Source of the DNA: a virus
IMG/VR virus record: IMGVR_UViG_3300039412_000058
Coordinates: 1-26,021 of that record
Length of the DNA: 26,021 nucleotides
Strand: one strand, 5' to 3'
The position numbers and the translations under genes were made by a program. The notes beneath the pieces were generated by a model. That model saw only the letters and a list, made by a program, of their open reading frames with translations. It searched no databases and was not told the origin of the DNA. Positions 1 through 7,027 of this stretch are shown in pieces (within the stretch, counting starts at the first letter, position 1; every line of letters starts with the position of its first letter).

Positions 1-6
1 TTGAAA

Positions 7-861
7 CTACTTTAAATCGCAGGATTTATGAATAGTTAGTGCGCCATTCTCATAAATGGCGTAGTATTGTGAGCCAGGATGTGTATCAAGACACAGATTA
101 TATGACGTTGTTTCAGTCAATGTCGGAGTGAAAAGAAACTTATCGCCCAATGTTGTATTAATACTAGCATCCCCCATAGGGAGGACTCCATATTGGTCTG
201 CCCCCTGCGCCACCATCACCCACTTTAATGAGCGTTGTGGTGTGTGCCCGACAATCTGATGAATTCCCTTGATTGGAAAGAACTCTTGATTCCAATCACA
301 CCAAAGCAATCCGCCATAACTACGGGAACGACTCGAACGAGAGAATCCGGCATAGGTAAACCAATGTTCGCCATTAGCATAAAGATTCTTCACAGCTTGA
401 GTTGAATCATAATCCAACTTTTCAACAACATCGGACAACTTTGCCGATGAAATGGAAGTAGATTTGAAACTGTCAGGATTAATCCAAACAGGATGAACGC
501 CTGCATGGCTCAACAACCATTTACCATCAAGAACATAGAAGAATTTTAGTTTCTCCCATTCCTTGTTAGTAACAATGTCGTTAATGGCAATAGACTTAAA
601 GTGGTCATAGCCAGAACAACGAGTTCTGATGTTATCTTTGAACCAGTAGTGAACATCATGATTTCCGCACAGGTGGATACGGTCTTTCTTGTGGATAGAT
701 TTTCTGAACCACTTGGCTACGTCAGTAACAATATCAGGATTGTCATAGAAGTCATCAAAGTAATCCCCAAGGAAAACGGTCAAGTCTGGCTTGACAGCTT
801 TGATGATTTTTTCAACGAGACTGATACGGTTATGAACGTCTGGAATGATTAGATATTTCAT
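7..861 (-). CDS. Calcineurin-like metallophosphoesterase
   Basis: A 284-residue member of the binuclear metallophosphoesterase superfamily. The metal-binding motifs are all visible in order: D8-x-H10, GDYFDD (32-37), GNHD (66-69), SHAG near 118 and GHTP near 207. The family includes phosphoprotein phosphatases and nucleic-acid end-processing enzymes; the Ser/Thr-phosphatase-like GNHD and GHTP motifs fit the lambda/PP2A-like branch or an RNA-repair phosphatase, but the substrate cannot be read from sequence. It is monocistronic, with its own promoter at 870-897 whose -10 lies 8 nt before the ATG, leaving almost no room for a leader or Shine-Dalgarno site. It is one of three such enzymes in the window. 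Fold assignment is secure; substrate is unknown. Confidence 0.9.
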   Translation of the reverse strand: MKYLIIPDVHNRISLVEKIIKAVKPDLTVFLGDYFDDFYDNPDIVTDVAKWFRKSIHKKDRIHLCGNHDVHYWFKDNIRTRCSGYDHFKSIAINDIVTNKEWEKLKFFYVLDGKWLLSHAGVHPVWINPDSFKSTSISSAKLSDVVEKLDYDSTQAVKNLYANGEHWFTYAGFSRSSRSRSYGGLLWCDWNQEFFPIKGIHQIVGHTPQRSLKWVMVAQGADQYGVLPMGDASINTTLGDKFLFTPTLTETTSYNLCLDTHPGSQYYAIYENGALTIHKSCDLK

Positions 862-869
862 AATCTATT

Positions 870-897
870 AGTCTAACACGGTTTTTATAGAAGTCAA
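870..897 (-). promoter_or_regulatory. Promoter of the 7-861 phosphoesterase gene
   Basis: On the minus strand TTGACT (892-897), a 16-nt spacer and TAGACT (870-875), followed by 8 nt and the ATG at 861. It sits just upstream of the stop end of the neighbouring operon. Confidence 0.7.
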
Positions 898-900
898 GCC

Positions 901-1077
901 TTACACTCCGCCGTCGCCTGGTTTCCACCAATTGAATCCGGCGGTGTCAATCAAAAGACCTTCACCGAATTTTTTCGGTTTTCTTGGACGGCCAACTTGA
1001 CGTTTAACTTCCACAGAAGGTTTTGCTAACCAATATGTTAAACCAATCAGAACAATAGAGAATATAACAGCATCCAT
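901..1077 (-). CDS. Small single-pass membrane protein, unknown
   Basis: A 58-residue protein starting at the ATG at 1077, 4 nt after the stop of the upstream gene (a TTG at 1095 is possible but overlaps that gene). Residues about 3-19 form one hydrophobic segment, followed by a very basic stretch containing GRPRKPKK and a Trp-rich tail. The arrangement suggests a membrane-anchored protein with a cytoplasmic basic region. The GRP core resembles an AT-hook, but that is only a resemblance. Last gene of the operon running from the kinase gene. Function unknown. Confidence 0.65.
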   Translation of the reverse strand: MDAVIFSIVLIGLTYWLAKPSVEVKRQVGRPRKPKKFGEGLLIDTAGFNWWKPGDGGV

Positions 1078-1081
1078 AATT

Positions 1082-1576
1082 TTATCTTGCGTCAAGGGTT
1101 ATGATAAGTTTCTTATCTTTTTTCTCCCAACCGGCTTTGTTCATGTCTTCTTCGGTCATGATACTGATATCATCGTCAGACTGCATAAACAAAATACAGG
1201 TTCGATTTGCTTTGAGTTTTTCTGCTCTCGGTTCAAGAACTTGTTTGGCAATGGCACGTTGCATCATCTGAACACGCATCGGGTCTTGAACATTAAGTTT
1301 GATTAATACAACAGCATTTTTTGGAAGATTGTCAAAATCAACGATATTACCCCACTTGACTATACTCTCTAGGAGGGGAGGGGCTGGTTCGGTTGGAGGC
1401 TGGCACCCCTCTGGGCTAGACATTTGTGCCGGTGATGGCTGCCAGACCACACCTAATTCTTCACAATAAAGCCACTGACCTTTATCATTTTGTGATTTTT
1501 CATTGAGTTCATCAATGTGTTTAATAATTTCTTCCGATAACGGAGCTTTTTCTGGCTTTGGTGTGATATTTTTCAT
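1082..1576 (-). CDS. Hypothetical protein
   Basis: A 164-residue soluble protein of unrecognised family. It has a proline-rich linker around residues 50-70 separating an N-terminal part rich in Glu and Lys from a compact C-terminal domain with alternating hydrophobic strands (AVVLIKLNV, RTCILFMQS, KLIITLDAR), which looks like a small alpha/beta fold. It lies 13 nt downstream of the kinase stop; AAAAGG sits close before the ATG as a possible weak ribosome site. Its operon position next to a polynucleotide-kinase-like gene is the only functional hint. Confidence 0.75.
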   Translation of the reverse strand: MKNITPKPEKAPLSEEIIKHIDELNEKSQNDKGQWLYCEELGVVWQPSPAQMSSPEGCQPPTEPAPPLLESIVKWGNIVDFDNLPKNAVVLIKLNVQDPMRVQMMQRAIAKQVLEPRAEKLKANRTCILFMQSDDDISIMTEEDMNKAGWEKKDKKLIITLDAR

Positions 1577-1589
1577 AACCTTTTAAAAT

Positions 1590-2063
1590 TTATTTGACAA
1601 TTACCTTGTCAACTTCTTGAGTCGTTGGACGTTCGTATTTTGCAACGAATCTGTCAATGACTTCTGGCCCAACATGACGGTCACGTTGTGCGTCTCTACG
1701 ATAGAGTTCATCCTTTGGAACTTCAAAGGCAACGGCAATGATATAGGCACCAGCTCCACGTCCCATGTTAATCCAATCACGACGAGATTTACGATTGACA
1801 CTGGTGGCATCAATCATTGCACTTTTTCCAGCTTGAAGAGCATCTGAAATTTTTCTACGGGCGACACCGAATGCTTGGGCAGATACCGACTGGTCACCTT
1901 CTCCCGAACCCAACTTGGCTCGTAATTCGTCTGTGGAAACGTATTCACAATCGTTCTCTTGGGCAAATTTCTTACCCCAAGTGCTTTTTCCAGATGCTGG
2001 CGGCCCACATAATATGATTAATGCCGGTTTATTTTGAGTATTTATCTCTGAATTTTTCTTCAT
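1590..2063 (-). CDS. P-loop polynucleotide-kinase-like protein
   Basis: A 157-residue AAA_33/zeta-toxin-like kinase of the T4 polynucleotide kinase N-domain type. Walker A is GPPASGKST (20-28); the acceptor-side Asp is probably D45 in STDELR, a second conserved Asp is D85 in MIDATSVN, and the arginine lid is RRDAQRDR (122-129). Family members phosphorylate 5'-OH ends of RNA or DNA. Unlike T4 Pnkp there is no HAD phosphatase domain, so any 3'-end healing must come from another protein. The start codon lies inside the 3' end of the homing endonuclease gene (overlap 2029-2063), and no Shine-Dalgarno site is apparent. Fold is sure; 5'-OH polynucleotide specificity is inferred. Confidence 0.85.
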   Translation of the reverse strand: MKKNSEINTQNKPALIILCGPPASGKSTWGKKFAQENDCEYVSTDELRAKLGSGEGDQSVSAQAFGVARRKISDALQAGKSAMIDATSVNRKSRRDWINMGRGAGAYIIAVAFEVPKDELYRRDAQRDRHVGPEVIDRFVAKYERPTTQEVDKVIVK

Positions 2064-2859
2064 ATTTTTTCAAAAATTTAATCTTTTCATCCTTATACAA
2101 TTTCATTATTTCATCATCTTTTAATATTCTTGGTGAAATAAGTTTGTATTTAAATCCGTTGTTACCACAAAACTTTTTGGCTCCTTTGACCTTCGATTGA
2201 ACAGAAACGGAACCGTGTAATTTTTTTGGTTTACATTCGACCAAATATTTTCCACCAATAACAAAATCACAAAAATAATTCCTTTGTTTTCCTTCCCAAT
2301 CTACATATTTCATTAGGTATTTTTTCTGTTCTCCACTTTCCCATTTCAATTTAAATCTTTCAATTACTTTCACCATGTATGAAAGTTCGTGTAAACTTCT
2401 AAAATACCAACCATTATACCAACCAGACCATCCGTTGCCGGAACCTTGCGGAGAAGGTTTTCCATACATAGGATTATTCTCTCCACTACTTTTTATAGAT
2501 TGTTTGTTTTTACTTTCTAATAATTTTTTGTCGGCCTCTTCTTTTCCATATTTCTTATTCCACCAATAATAATCCGATTTACCATACATAGGATTATATT
2601 TACCATACATTATTGGAGGCAATTGACCTATTATTTTTTGTATTTTGGTGCTGGAGTCTCTTAATTTTTCTTTTGTATGTTCTGTATGTTTTTTGCCATA
2701 AAAAGGATTTCCTTCGCCTTTATATTTTATAATACGACTTTTATCTTCACATTCTCTACAAATAATTTTATTTCTTTCGGCTTTATCACGATTTCCTTTT
2801 ATTGTATATGTCACTTTTTTTTGACACGTCGGACATTTTCTATCAAATAGTTCTTTCAT
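2029..2859 (-). CDS. NUMOD3 / PD-(D/E)XK homing endonuclease
   Basis: A 276-residue free-standing endonuclease. Residues 9-37 form a zinc ribbon (CPTC ... CREC). Three NUMOD3-type DNA-binding repeats follow: GNPFYGKKHT (50-59), YNPMYGKS (88-95) and ENNPMYGKP (127-135). The C-terminal half carries a PD-(D/E)XK nuclease pattern: E158 in LHELSYMV, D198 in YFCDFVIGG and E208-C-K210 in LVECKP, resembling Vsr-like or I-Ssp-type single-motif nucleases. It lies between the operon ending in the cREC gene and the kinase gene, overlapping the latter by 35 nt, as if inserted upstream of the kinase. Its DNA is markedly more AT-rich than the kinase gene, which supports separate acquisition. Confidence 0.85.
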   Translation of the reverse strand: MKELFDRKCPTCQKKVTYTIKGNRDKAERNKIICRECEDKSRIIKYKGEGNPFYGKKHTEHTKEKLRDSSTKIQKIIGQLPPIMYGKYNPMYGKSDYYWWNKKYGKEEADKKLLESKNKQSIKSSGENNPMYGKPSPQGSGNGWSGWYNGWYFRSLHELSYMVKVIERFKLKWESGEQKKYLMKYVDWEGKQRNYFCDFVIGGKYLVECKPKKLHGSVSVQSKVKGAKKFCGNNGFKYKLISPRILKDDEIMKLYKDEKIKFLKKYEEKFRDKYSK

Positions 2860-2918
2860 AATACATATAAGTATGATGAAATTTTAATTCCATCGCTGGA
2901 AAGTCAACAAAAATAACA

Positions 2919-3281
2919 TCATTCATCAATATTTTGTTGTTTATTTTTAAAATTTTCCAGCAGTGAGAGAATGTTTAGTTTTCCAACAGTATTCATCGAA
3001 TGACATCCAAAGTCAGGTAAATCTTGATTGGTTCTCATACAAAATTCTACCAACCATTTTGCAGCATCATAACCAGTCTTTTCTGTAAAATTTGACATTT
3101 TATTTTGGTCATCGTAAGACAGGTCGTGGTCAAAATTTATATGATATGGTAAATTTCGTTCGGTTATAATTTTAACAAATTCATCATATGAACGAACTAT
3201 AACCCAATTGTATAAAGGCAATTCAACGTGTTTCGTTGTATTCGGAAATCGAACATCATCAAGAAAAAGTGCGTAACTCAT
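2919..3281 (-). CDS. Cyclic-phosphate-processing receiver-like (cREC) protein
   Basis: A 120-residue receiver-fold protein matching the pattern of the cREC family described from comparative genomics of RNA repair: LFLDDVRFP (6-13, with D8, D9, R11), FDHDLS (50-55), T69-G-YDAAKWL and H94-S-x-N97. These acidic, His and Asn positions are proposed to handle 2',3'-cyclic phosphates or related RNA ends; the biochemical activity is not established. It is the last gene of a five-gene overlapping operon, with an ATGA junction to the gene upstream. An RNA ligase and a polynucleotide-kinase-like gene lie within 3 kb, which fits an RNA-end-healing role. Confidence 0.8.
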   Translation of the reverse strand: MSYALFLDDVRFPNTTKHVELPLYNWVIVRSYDEFVKIITERNLPYHINFDHDLSYDDQNKMSNFTEKTGYDAAKWLVEFCMRTNQDLPDFGCHSMNTVGKLNILSLLENFKNKQQNIDE

Positions 3282-3517
3282 AAATATTTTGGAGGCGAAA
3301 GATAAACGGTTTCAGATGTAAGTTCCAAATTTACTCCACCACCTTCTGTGACCGATTTCACAATAAAATAAAAAATAATATTTTTACCGATTTTTAAATT
3401 TTTTATTTGGTTATCAATTGATAATAAATTATTGGCAAAGCAGTCATCCACTTTAGGATTGCCTGGCAATTTTTCACCAATAAAACTAAATTTCTGTCTT
3501 ATTTCAGAACGTGTCAT
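3278..3517 (-). CDS. Hypothetical protein
   Basis: A 79-residue protein of unknown family. The second half alternates hydrophobic and polar residues (IIFYFIVKSV, VNLELTSETVYL), suggesting a small beta-rich domain. It overlaps both neighbours by 4 nt (ATGA), so translation is probably coupled to the preceding gene. Confidence 0.7.
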   Translation of the reverse strand: MTRSEIRQKFSFIGEKLPGNPKVDDCFANNLLSIDNQIKNLKIGKNIIFYFIVKSVTEGGGVNLELTSETVYLSPPKYL

Positions 3518-3831
3518 ATCTCCTTACCATTGACGATATCAGCAATTCCTGCATCTGTCAATTCTTTAATGGCATCTACATGATAACCACCGTATTCGTA
3601 ATACTTGGTTCCTGGCACTCGTAGGAACTTACCCAAGATAGAATCCAGCATTACGTTGGAGTCACCGCTAAGGAACTCATACCAATAGATAGGATTGTTC
3701 TTCTCGTAAAAATTTCGTCGTGAATGTGTTATAACTTTCATAGTCTTGTAAAAATCGTCAGGATATATCCCATGAAAATAAATCAGGTTTAACGTATCTG
3801 TATTTGTCCATTGTTCAACGGGTTTAGTCAT
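3514..3831 (-). CDS. Hypothetical protein
   Basis: A 105-residue protein rich in Tyr and Trp, with no recognised family. It contains WYEFLSGDSNVMLDSILGKF followed by an aromatic stretch, KYYEYGGYH. It sits in the middle of the overlapping operon and shares ATGA junctions with both neighbours. Confidence 0.7.
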   Translation of the reverse strand: MTKPVEQWTNTDTLNLIYFHGIYPDDFYKTMKVITHSRRNFYEKNNPIYWYEFLSGDSNVMLDSILGKFLRVPGTKYYEYGGYHVDAIKELTDAGIADIVNGKEI

Positions 3832-4154
3832 GAATCTCTCTCATAATTAGGTCCGTCGGCGTCAAAATCACTATCAAAAGTCAAATCTTCGTCCTCATCT
3901 TCATCCATACCGTAATATGGAGAATTTGGGTTGTCCGTGTGCCAGATATTATAAATTGTAAAATCAAAGATAATGAAATTTATAATCTTCAAAGTAAAGT
4001 TAAATTTGGGATTGTGGTCGCAAATGTATTTGTCAAAAGATATATCAAAAATAAAAAAGTCAATCCCATCTTTGAAACTTCTATAATTGTAGAATGTTTC
4101 CAATTCCCAAGCATAGTCGTCACCAATTTTACTGTGAAAATTTCGTAGATTCAT
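3828..4154 (-). CDS. Hypothetical protein with acidic tail
   Basis: A 108-residue protein of unknown family. The N-terminal 75 residues are aromatic and beta-like (FFIFDISFDKYIC, IINFIIFDFTIYNIW). The C-terminus is strongly acidic (MDEDEDEDLTFDSDFDADGP), the sort of tail seen in nucleic-acid mimics or in proteins that bind basic partners; that is only a suggestion. It is linked by ATGA overlaps to the genes on both sides. Confidence 0.7.
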   Translation of the reverse strand: MNLRNFHSKIGDDYAWELETFYNYRSFKDGIDFFIFDISFDKYICDHNPKFNFTLKIINFIIFDFTIYNIWHTDNPNSPYYGMDEDEDEDLTFDSDFDADGPNYERDS

Positions 4155-4420
4155 ACTTCCTCCTTATCAGGTTTCCACACAACCAACATAGTGTCTCCAA
4201 TAGATACCATAGGCATCGGTTCTTTTTTATCATATTTGATTATTATTTGACGAAGTGTTAAATCAAATCCATCTACAACAACTAACCTATATTCCGGTTC
4301 TATCGAATCGGATATCGCTTTAGCACGTTTCTTTAACATTTCTCCTAAATGTTTAGTTTCGTCGATTTTGTCTTGAAGTTCTTTAGACCACGGAGATTTA
4401 TTTGTAATTTTATCACTCAT
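4151..4420 (-). CDS. Hypothetical protein, first gene of the cREC operon
   Basis: An 89-residue protein starting at the ATG at 4420 (MSDKITNKSP). A longer reading from a TTG at 4477 would begin inside the -35 box of its own promoter, so it is rejected. The N-terminal half is helical and charged; the C-terminal half has short strands ending in MLVVWKPDKEE. Family unknown. Leader length is about 22 nt, making this the clearest promoter-proximal gene in the window that is not leaderless. Confidence 0.7.
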   Translation of the reverse strand: MSDKITNKSPWSKELQDKIDETKHLGEMLKKRAKAISDSIEPEYRLVVVDGFDLTLRQIIIKYDKKEPMPMVSIGDTMLVVWKPDKEEV

Positions 4421-4448
4421 TTTGTCACTTTTAATAATTTCAACTCTA

Positions 4449-4477
4449 TTTATATCATATGAACGGTGAAATGTCAA
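4449..4477 (-). promoter_or_regulatory. Promoter of the 4420-2919 operon
   Basis: Minus-strand TTGACA (4472-4477), 17-nt spacer, TATAAA (4449-4454). The -10 also reads TATAAATA, the T4-type late promoter consensus. It lies within the 5' region of the divergently oriented GIY-YIG gene. Confidence 0.65.
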
Positions 4478-5247
4478 CTACGAAAGGTGTTATATGGGAA
4501 GAAAATGTCTTAACAGAACCGAAGAAGAAATTAGAGAACAATGGAGAGTCAGGCGTATGCGGTATTATAACCGGCATAAACGAAGAATTAGAAAAGAAAA
4601 TCTTAAACGATACCACGAAAATAAGCGGAATATACAAGATAATAAACAAGGTTAACGGAAAGTATTATGTCGGAAGTTCTTGTGATATTCTTACCGATTC
4701 TTGGTCAGGAAGATGGTTTCAACATAAATATCTTTTGATGAAAAATAAACATCATAACATTAAACTTCAAAGGTCGTGGAATAAATATGGCGAAAATAAT
4801 TTTCAATTTTTAATTATAGAAAAATTACCAATCGAAAGTTTATTAAAAGTTGAACAGATATATTTAGATAAAGCAAAATTAGAAATGAAAAATTGCTACA
4901 ATGTAAGTTTTGATGCTTATTGTCCAACAAGAGGCAGAAAATTAAGTATGAAAACAAGAAAAAGAATGTCCGAATCCAAAATGGGTATAGGAAATTCTTT
5001 TTATGGAAAAACTCATACCTCTATCACAAGACAGTTAATTAGTAAAAATACTGTGTTAAATACTCCGAGAGATAAATTACATCCAAATTATAATCATAAC
5101 ATTTATAAATTTAAAAATAAAATATCAAATGAAATTTTTGAAGGAACTAAAAAAGAAATGATAGATTATTGTAAAAATAGAAATATACATCAATTATTTA
5201 CACAAAAAAGAAAATCTTCTTCGAATTGGATTTTATTAGAACGTTAA
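4459..5247 (+). CDS. GIY-YIG homing endonuclease (frame with uncertain start)
   Basis: The open frame encodes a GIY-YIG nuclease domain beginning at about 4621 (SGIYKIINKVNGKYYVGSS), then a NUMOD3-like repeat (GNSFYGKTHT) and a C-terminal NUMOD1-like DNA-binding segment ending SSNWILLER. The first 54 residues of the frame, from the ATG at 4459, look like non-coding readthrough: in that stretch the conserved protein is in another frame (ORF 4494-4655). No ATG, GTG or TTG lies in the nuclease frame close to the domain, so expression may need +1 frameshifting or reinitiation. The 3' end overlaps the convergent RNA ligase by 4 nt. The nuclease assignment is sure; the start is not. Confidence 0.8.
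   Translation: MNGEMSTTKGVIWEENVLTEPKKKLENNGESGVCGIITGINEELEKKILNDTTKISGIYKIINKVNGKYYVGSSCDILTDSWSGRWFQHKYLLMKNKHHNIKLQRSWNKYGENNFQFLIIEKLPIESLLKVEQIYLDKAKLEMKNCYNVSFDAYCPTRGRKLSMKTRKRMSESKMGIGNSFYGKTHTSITRQLISKNTVLNTPRDKLHPNYNHNIYKFKNKISNEIFEGTKKEMIDYCKNRNIHQLFTQKRKSSSNWILLER
4494..4655 (+). CDS. Small basic protein overlapping a GIY-YIG gene in another frame
   Basis: A 53-residue ORF (MGRKCLNRTEEEIREQW...) preceded by AAAGGTG, a good Shine-Dalgarno match. It is rich in Arg with a YYNRHKRRIRKENLKRY core. It aligns without gaps over 51 residues with the ORF at 17868-18023, sharing MGR, T-x-EE, RYY-x-R, RY and KRN-x-QDNK, while the alternative frame over the same DNA is not conserved. It ends about 30 nt inside the GIY-YIG domain reading. 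It could be a separate DNA-binding or regulatory peptide, or the N-terminal module of the nuclease joined by a +1 shift. Confidence 0.65.
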   Translation: MGRKCLNRTEEEIREQWRVRRMRYYNRHKRRIRKENLKRYHENKRNIQDNKQG

Positions 5248-6260
5248 GATTGTTTATAATTACTATTAATAATTTTGAGCGACCAGGACTTCCCTAACGT
5301 ATTGGAGTAGAAAGGATTTACGGGTGCTACCACTAGACCCTCGGCCGGTTGACCGTTGGTAGAATATATTTGTTTATCTGCTAAATTTTTAAACCAATCT
5401 ATCGTATGAATATCTTTGTTAAATTGACATACCATAATTTCATCAACTATGGGAATTTCAAGTTGTTTGGACAATTCTTTTAGTTCTTGATAATTATACA
5501 ATTCTCTTGTGTCTAAATTTTTTGCCCTAAAAATTCTTAATTCTATACCATCTATTCCCATTCGATTTCCATTAAGTTTATTTCCCACAGATTCCGCCTG
5601 AATTGCAAGATTTCTACCAAGAGTCGTCAACTTGTTCTTTATGTCGTATTTTGTTGCAGAATACCAAGGGAATCCGCTACCTTCTTTCAATTCAAATCTA
5701 CGAGAACAGGCTTTGAATTCCCCGTCATTGAAGATAAAAGTTGTTGAACTACCATCAACTTTTTGAGTGATGTAAATTTCTTTTCCTTCCAATTCTTGTA
5801 GAGATTTGGAATTACTTAACATATTATCTTCATCGGAAATAGAAATGAGACTGGTAGGAAATCCACCAGCGGCATCACCACGAACGGTCAAATCAAGTGG
5901 TCGTTCGTATTTTGTTATACCAAGTATTTCAGAAACATCATTTCCTTCTGAAAGGAATAAACTTCCAGGAGGTAATCCTTCTGTTTTTGGTATGATTGAC
6001 AATGGGCAGACTAAACCTGAACTTGGACTTCCACGAAATCTGGCATTCCAGATTCGGAATTTTTGTTTTCTCATAAATTCAAAATATTCCGTTTCTGGAA
6101 CAATACTATCTATAGTTATAAAAACTACTAATTCATTTTCTTTGAATTGGTCTTTTTTAATAACTACAGGCCATTCTAAAACTTTACCGATGGATAAATT
6201 GTCGGCATTTGGGTGTTGTTGAATTGAGTGAATTTTTTGTATTGTTGCTAATTTGTTCAT
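5244..6260 (-). CDS. RNA ligase, Rnl5/DraRnl type
   Basis: A 338-residue covalent nucleotidyltransferase. The N-terminal ~100 residues resemble the OB-like domain that precedes the ligase core in Deinococcus-type RNA ligase (HPNADNLSIGKVLEWPVV is characteristic). The ligase core has motif I K167-VDG, motif Ia around CSRRFE (185-190), motif III/IIIa GIDGIELRIF with E240, motif IV EGLVV (307-311) and motif V WSLKI with K329. Such enzymes seal 3'-OH/5'-phosphate RNA ends, often in nicked duplexes. The ATG overlaps the stop of the upstream HNH gene (ATGA). Together with the nearby kinase, cREC protein and tRNA genes it suggests tRNA or RNA repair. Confidence 0.9.
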   Translation of the reverse strand: MNKLATIQKIHSIQQHPNADNLSIGKVLEWPVVIKKDQFKENELVVFITIDSIVPETEYFEFMRKQKFRIWNARFRGSPSSGLVCPLSIIPKTEGLPPGSLFLSEGNDVSEILGITKYERPLDLTVRGDAAGGFPTSLISISDEDNMLSNSKSLQELEGKEIYITQKVDGSSTTFIFNDGEFKACSRRFELKEGSGFPWYSATKYDIKNKLTTLGRNLAIQAESVGNKLNGNRMGIDGIELRIFRAKNLDTRELYNYQELKELSKQLEIPIVDEIMVCQFNKDIHTIDWFKNLADKQIYSTNGQPAEGLVVAPVNPFYSNTLGKSWSLKIINSNYKQS

Positions 6261-6928
6261 AATTTATTTCTTTCCGTTATCAATTTACACCAATTAAAAA
6301 ATTCTTTTTCTTCCACGTCATGTTTCATAATGTTGACTATTTTATGAACCCACTGAACATTGTCAATCGTATATCCTTTGGAACTGTCAATTCTATCCAA
6401 TGATGCGGTTCCGTCATTTTTATTGTGCTGGGAATTGAATGATAATTCAACTCCTGATAATATGCATTTTCTATTTTGATTTAGAAATAATTTCCACAAT
6501 TGTTCTTTTGTTAAATTGAACTCCAATTTTCTTTTTTTAGCCGATTGTCGTAATGACCCCATATATGTTCCGGGCATATCACCTATACCAGTCCAGTGTG
6601 GATGTTTATTTTTTAAATAAAAGTGACTACACCCGCACGACCTAACCCTTTGTAAGGTTAAATGTGTATGACCGACGATGGTTTCATTACCACAATTACA
6701 TTTACATTTCCAATATTGTTGACCTTTGCGTTTTTCATAAAAAGATACAACAGTCAATCTGCCATATATATTTCCTGTCAAATTTTGTCGTTTTTTAGAC
6801 GGTCGTTTTCTTGAACATTCATCACAACGAGAATTATTTTTTAATGCTCTTAACAATTTATATTTACTTGAATAATTTTGTAATTTTTTACAATCAGGAC
6901 AATGTTTTTGATATAATTCGTTATTCAT
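6257..6928 (-). CDS. HNH homing endonuclease
   Basis: A 223-residue protein with three Cys-rich parts: an N-terminal zinc ribbon (CPDC at 10-13, CDEC at 35-38); a middle module of the type often preceding HNH or AP2 nucleases (GRLTVV, WKCKCNCGN, SCGC at 97-100); and a C-terminal HNH-type nuclease with LDRIDSSKGY (177-186), N190 and W193-x-H195. It sits between a canonical promoter (7000-7027) and the RNA ligase, whose start it overlaps by 4 nt, so the ligase is now probably read from a transcript that first crosses the endonuclease. Confidence 0.88.
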   Translation of the reverse strand: MNNELYQKHCPDCKKLQNYSSKYKLLRALKNNSRCDECSRKRPSKKRQNLTGNIYGRLTVVSFYEKRKGQQYWKCKCNCGNETIVGHTHLTLQRVRSCGCSHFYLKNKHPHWTGIGDMPGTYMGSLRQSAKKRKLEFNLTKEQLWKLFLNQNRKCILSGVELSFNSQHNKNDGTASLDRIDSSKGYTIDNVQWVHKIVNIMKHDVEEKEFFNWCKLITERNKL

Positions 6929-6999
6929 ACATCATACATATAATTAAAAATATTAAATCAACACTTTTTCGTTATTTTGACGTGAATAATCGTAGGGAA

Positions 7000-7027
7000 A
7001 TTATACCACAGACTTATAAAAAGTCAA
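7000..7027 (-). promoter_or_regulatory. Promoter upstream of HNH endonuclease and RNA ligase
   Basis: TTGACT (7022-7027), 16-nt spacer, TATAAT (7000-7005): a perfect -10. No ATG follows at the usual 6-9 nt (the sequence after 6 nt is ACG). The next gene start is about 65 nt away, unlike nearly every other promoter here, consistent with an insertion between promoter and original first gene. The -35 overlaps the last codons of the M23 gene. Confidence 0.7.

Noticed and set aside
601-852. Plus-strand frame opposite the phosphoesterase
   Set aside because: Shadow of a gene with all metallophosphoesterase motifs.
4459-4620. N-terminal extension of the GIY-YIG protein as a real domain
   Set aside because: The extension is not conserved with the copy at 17995, whereas the overlapping basic ORF in the other frame is.
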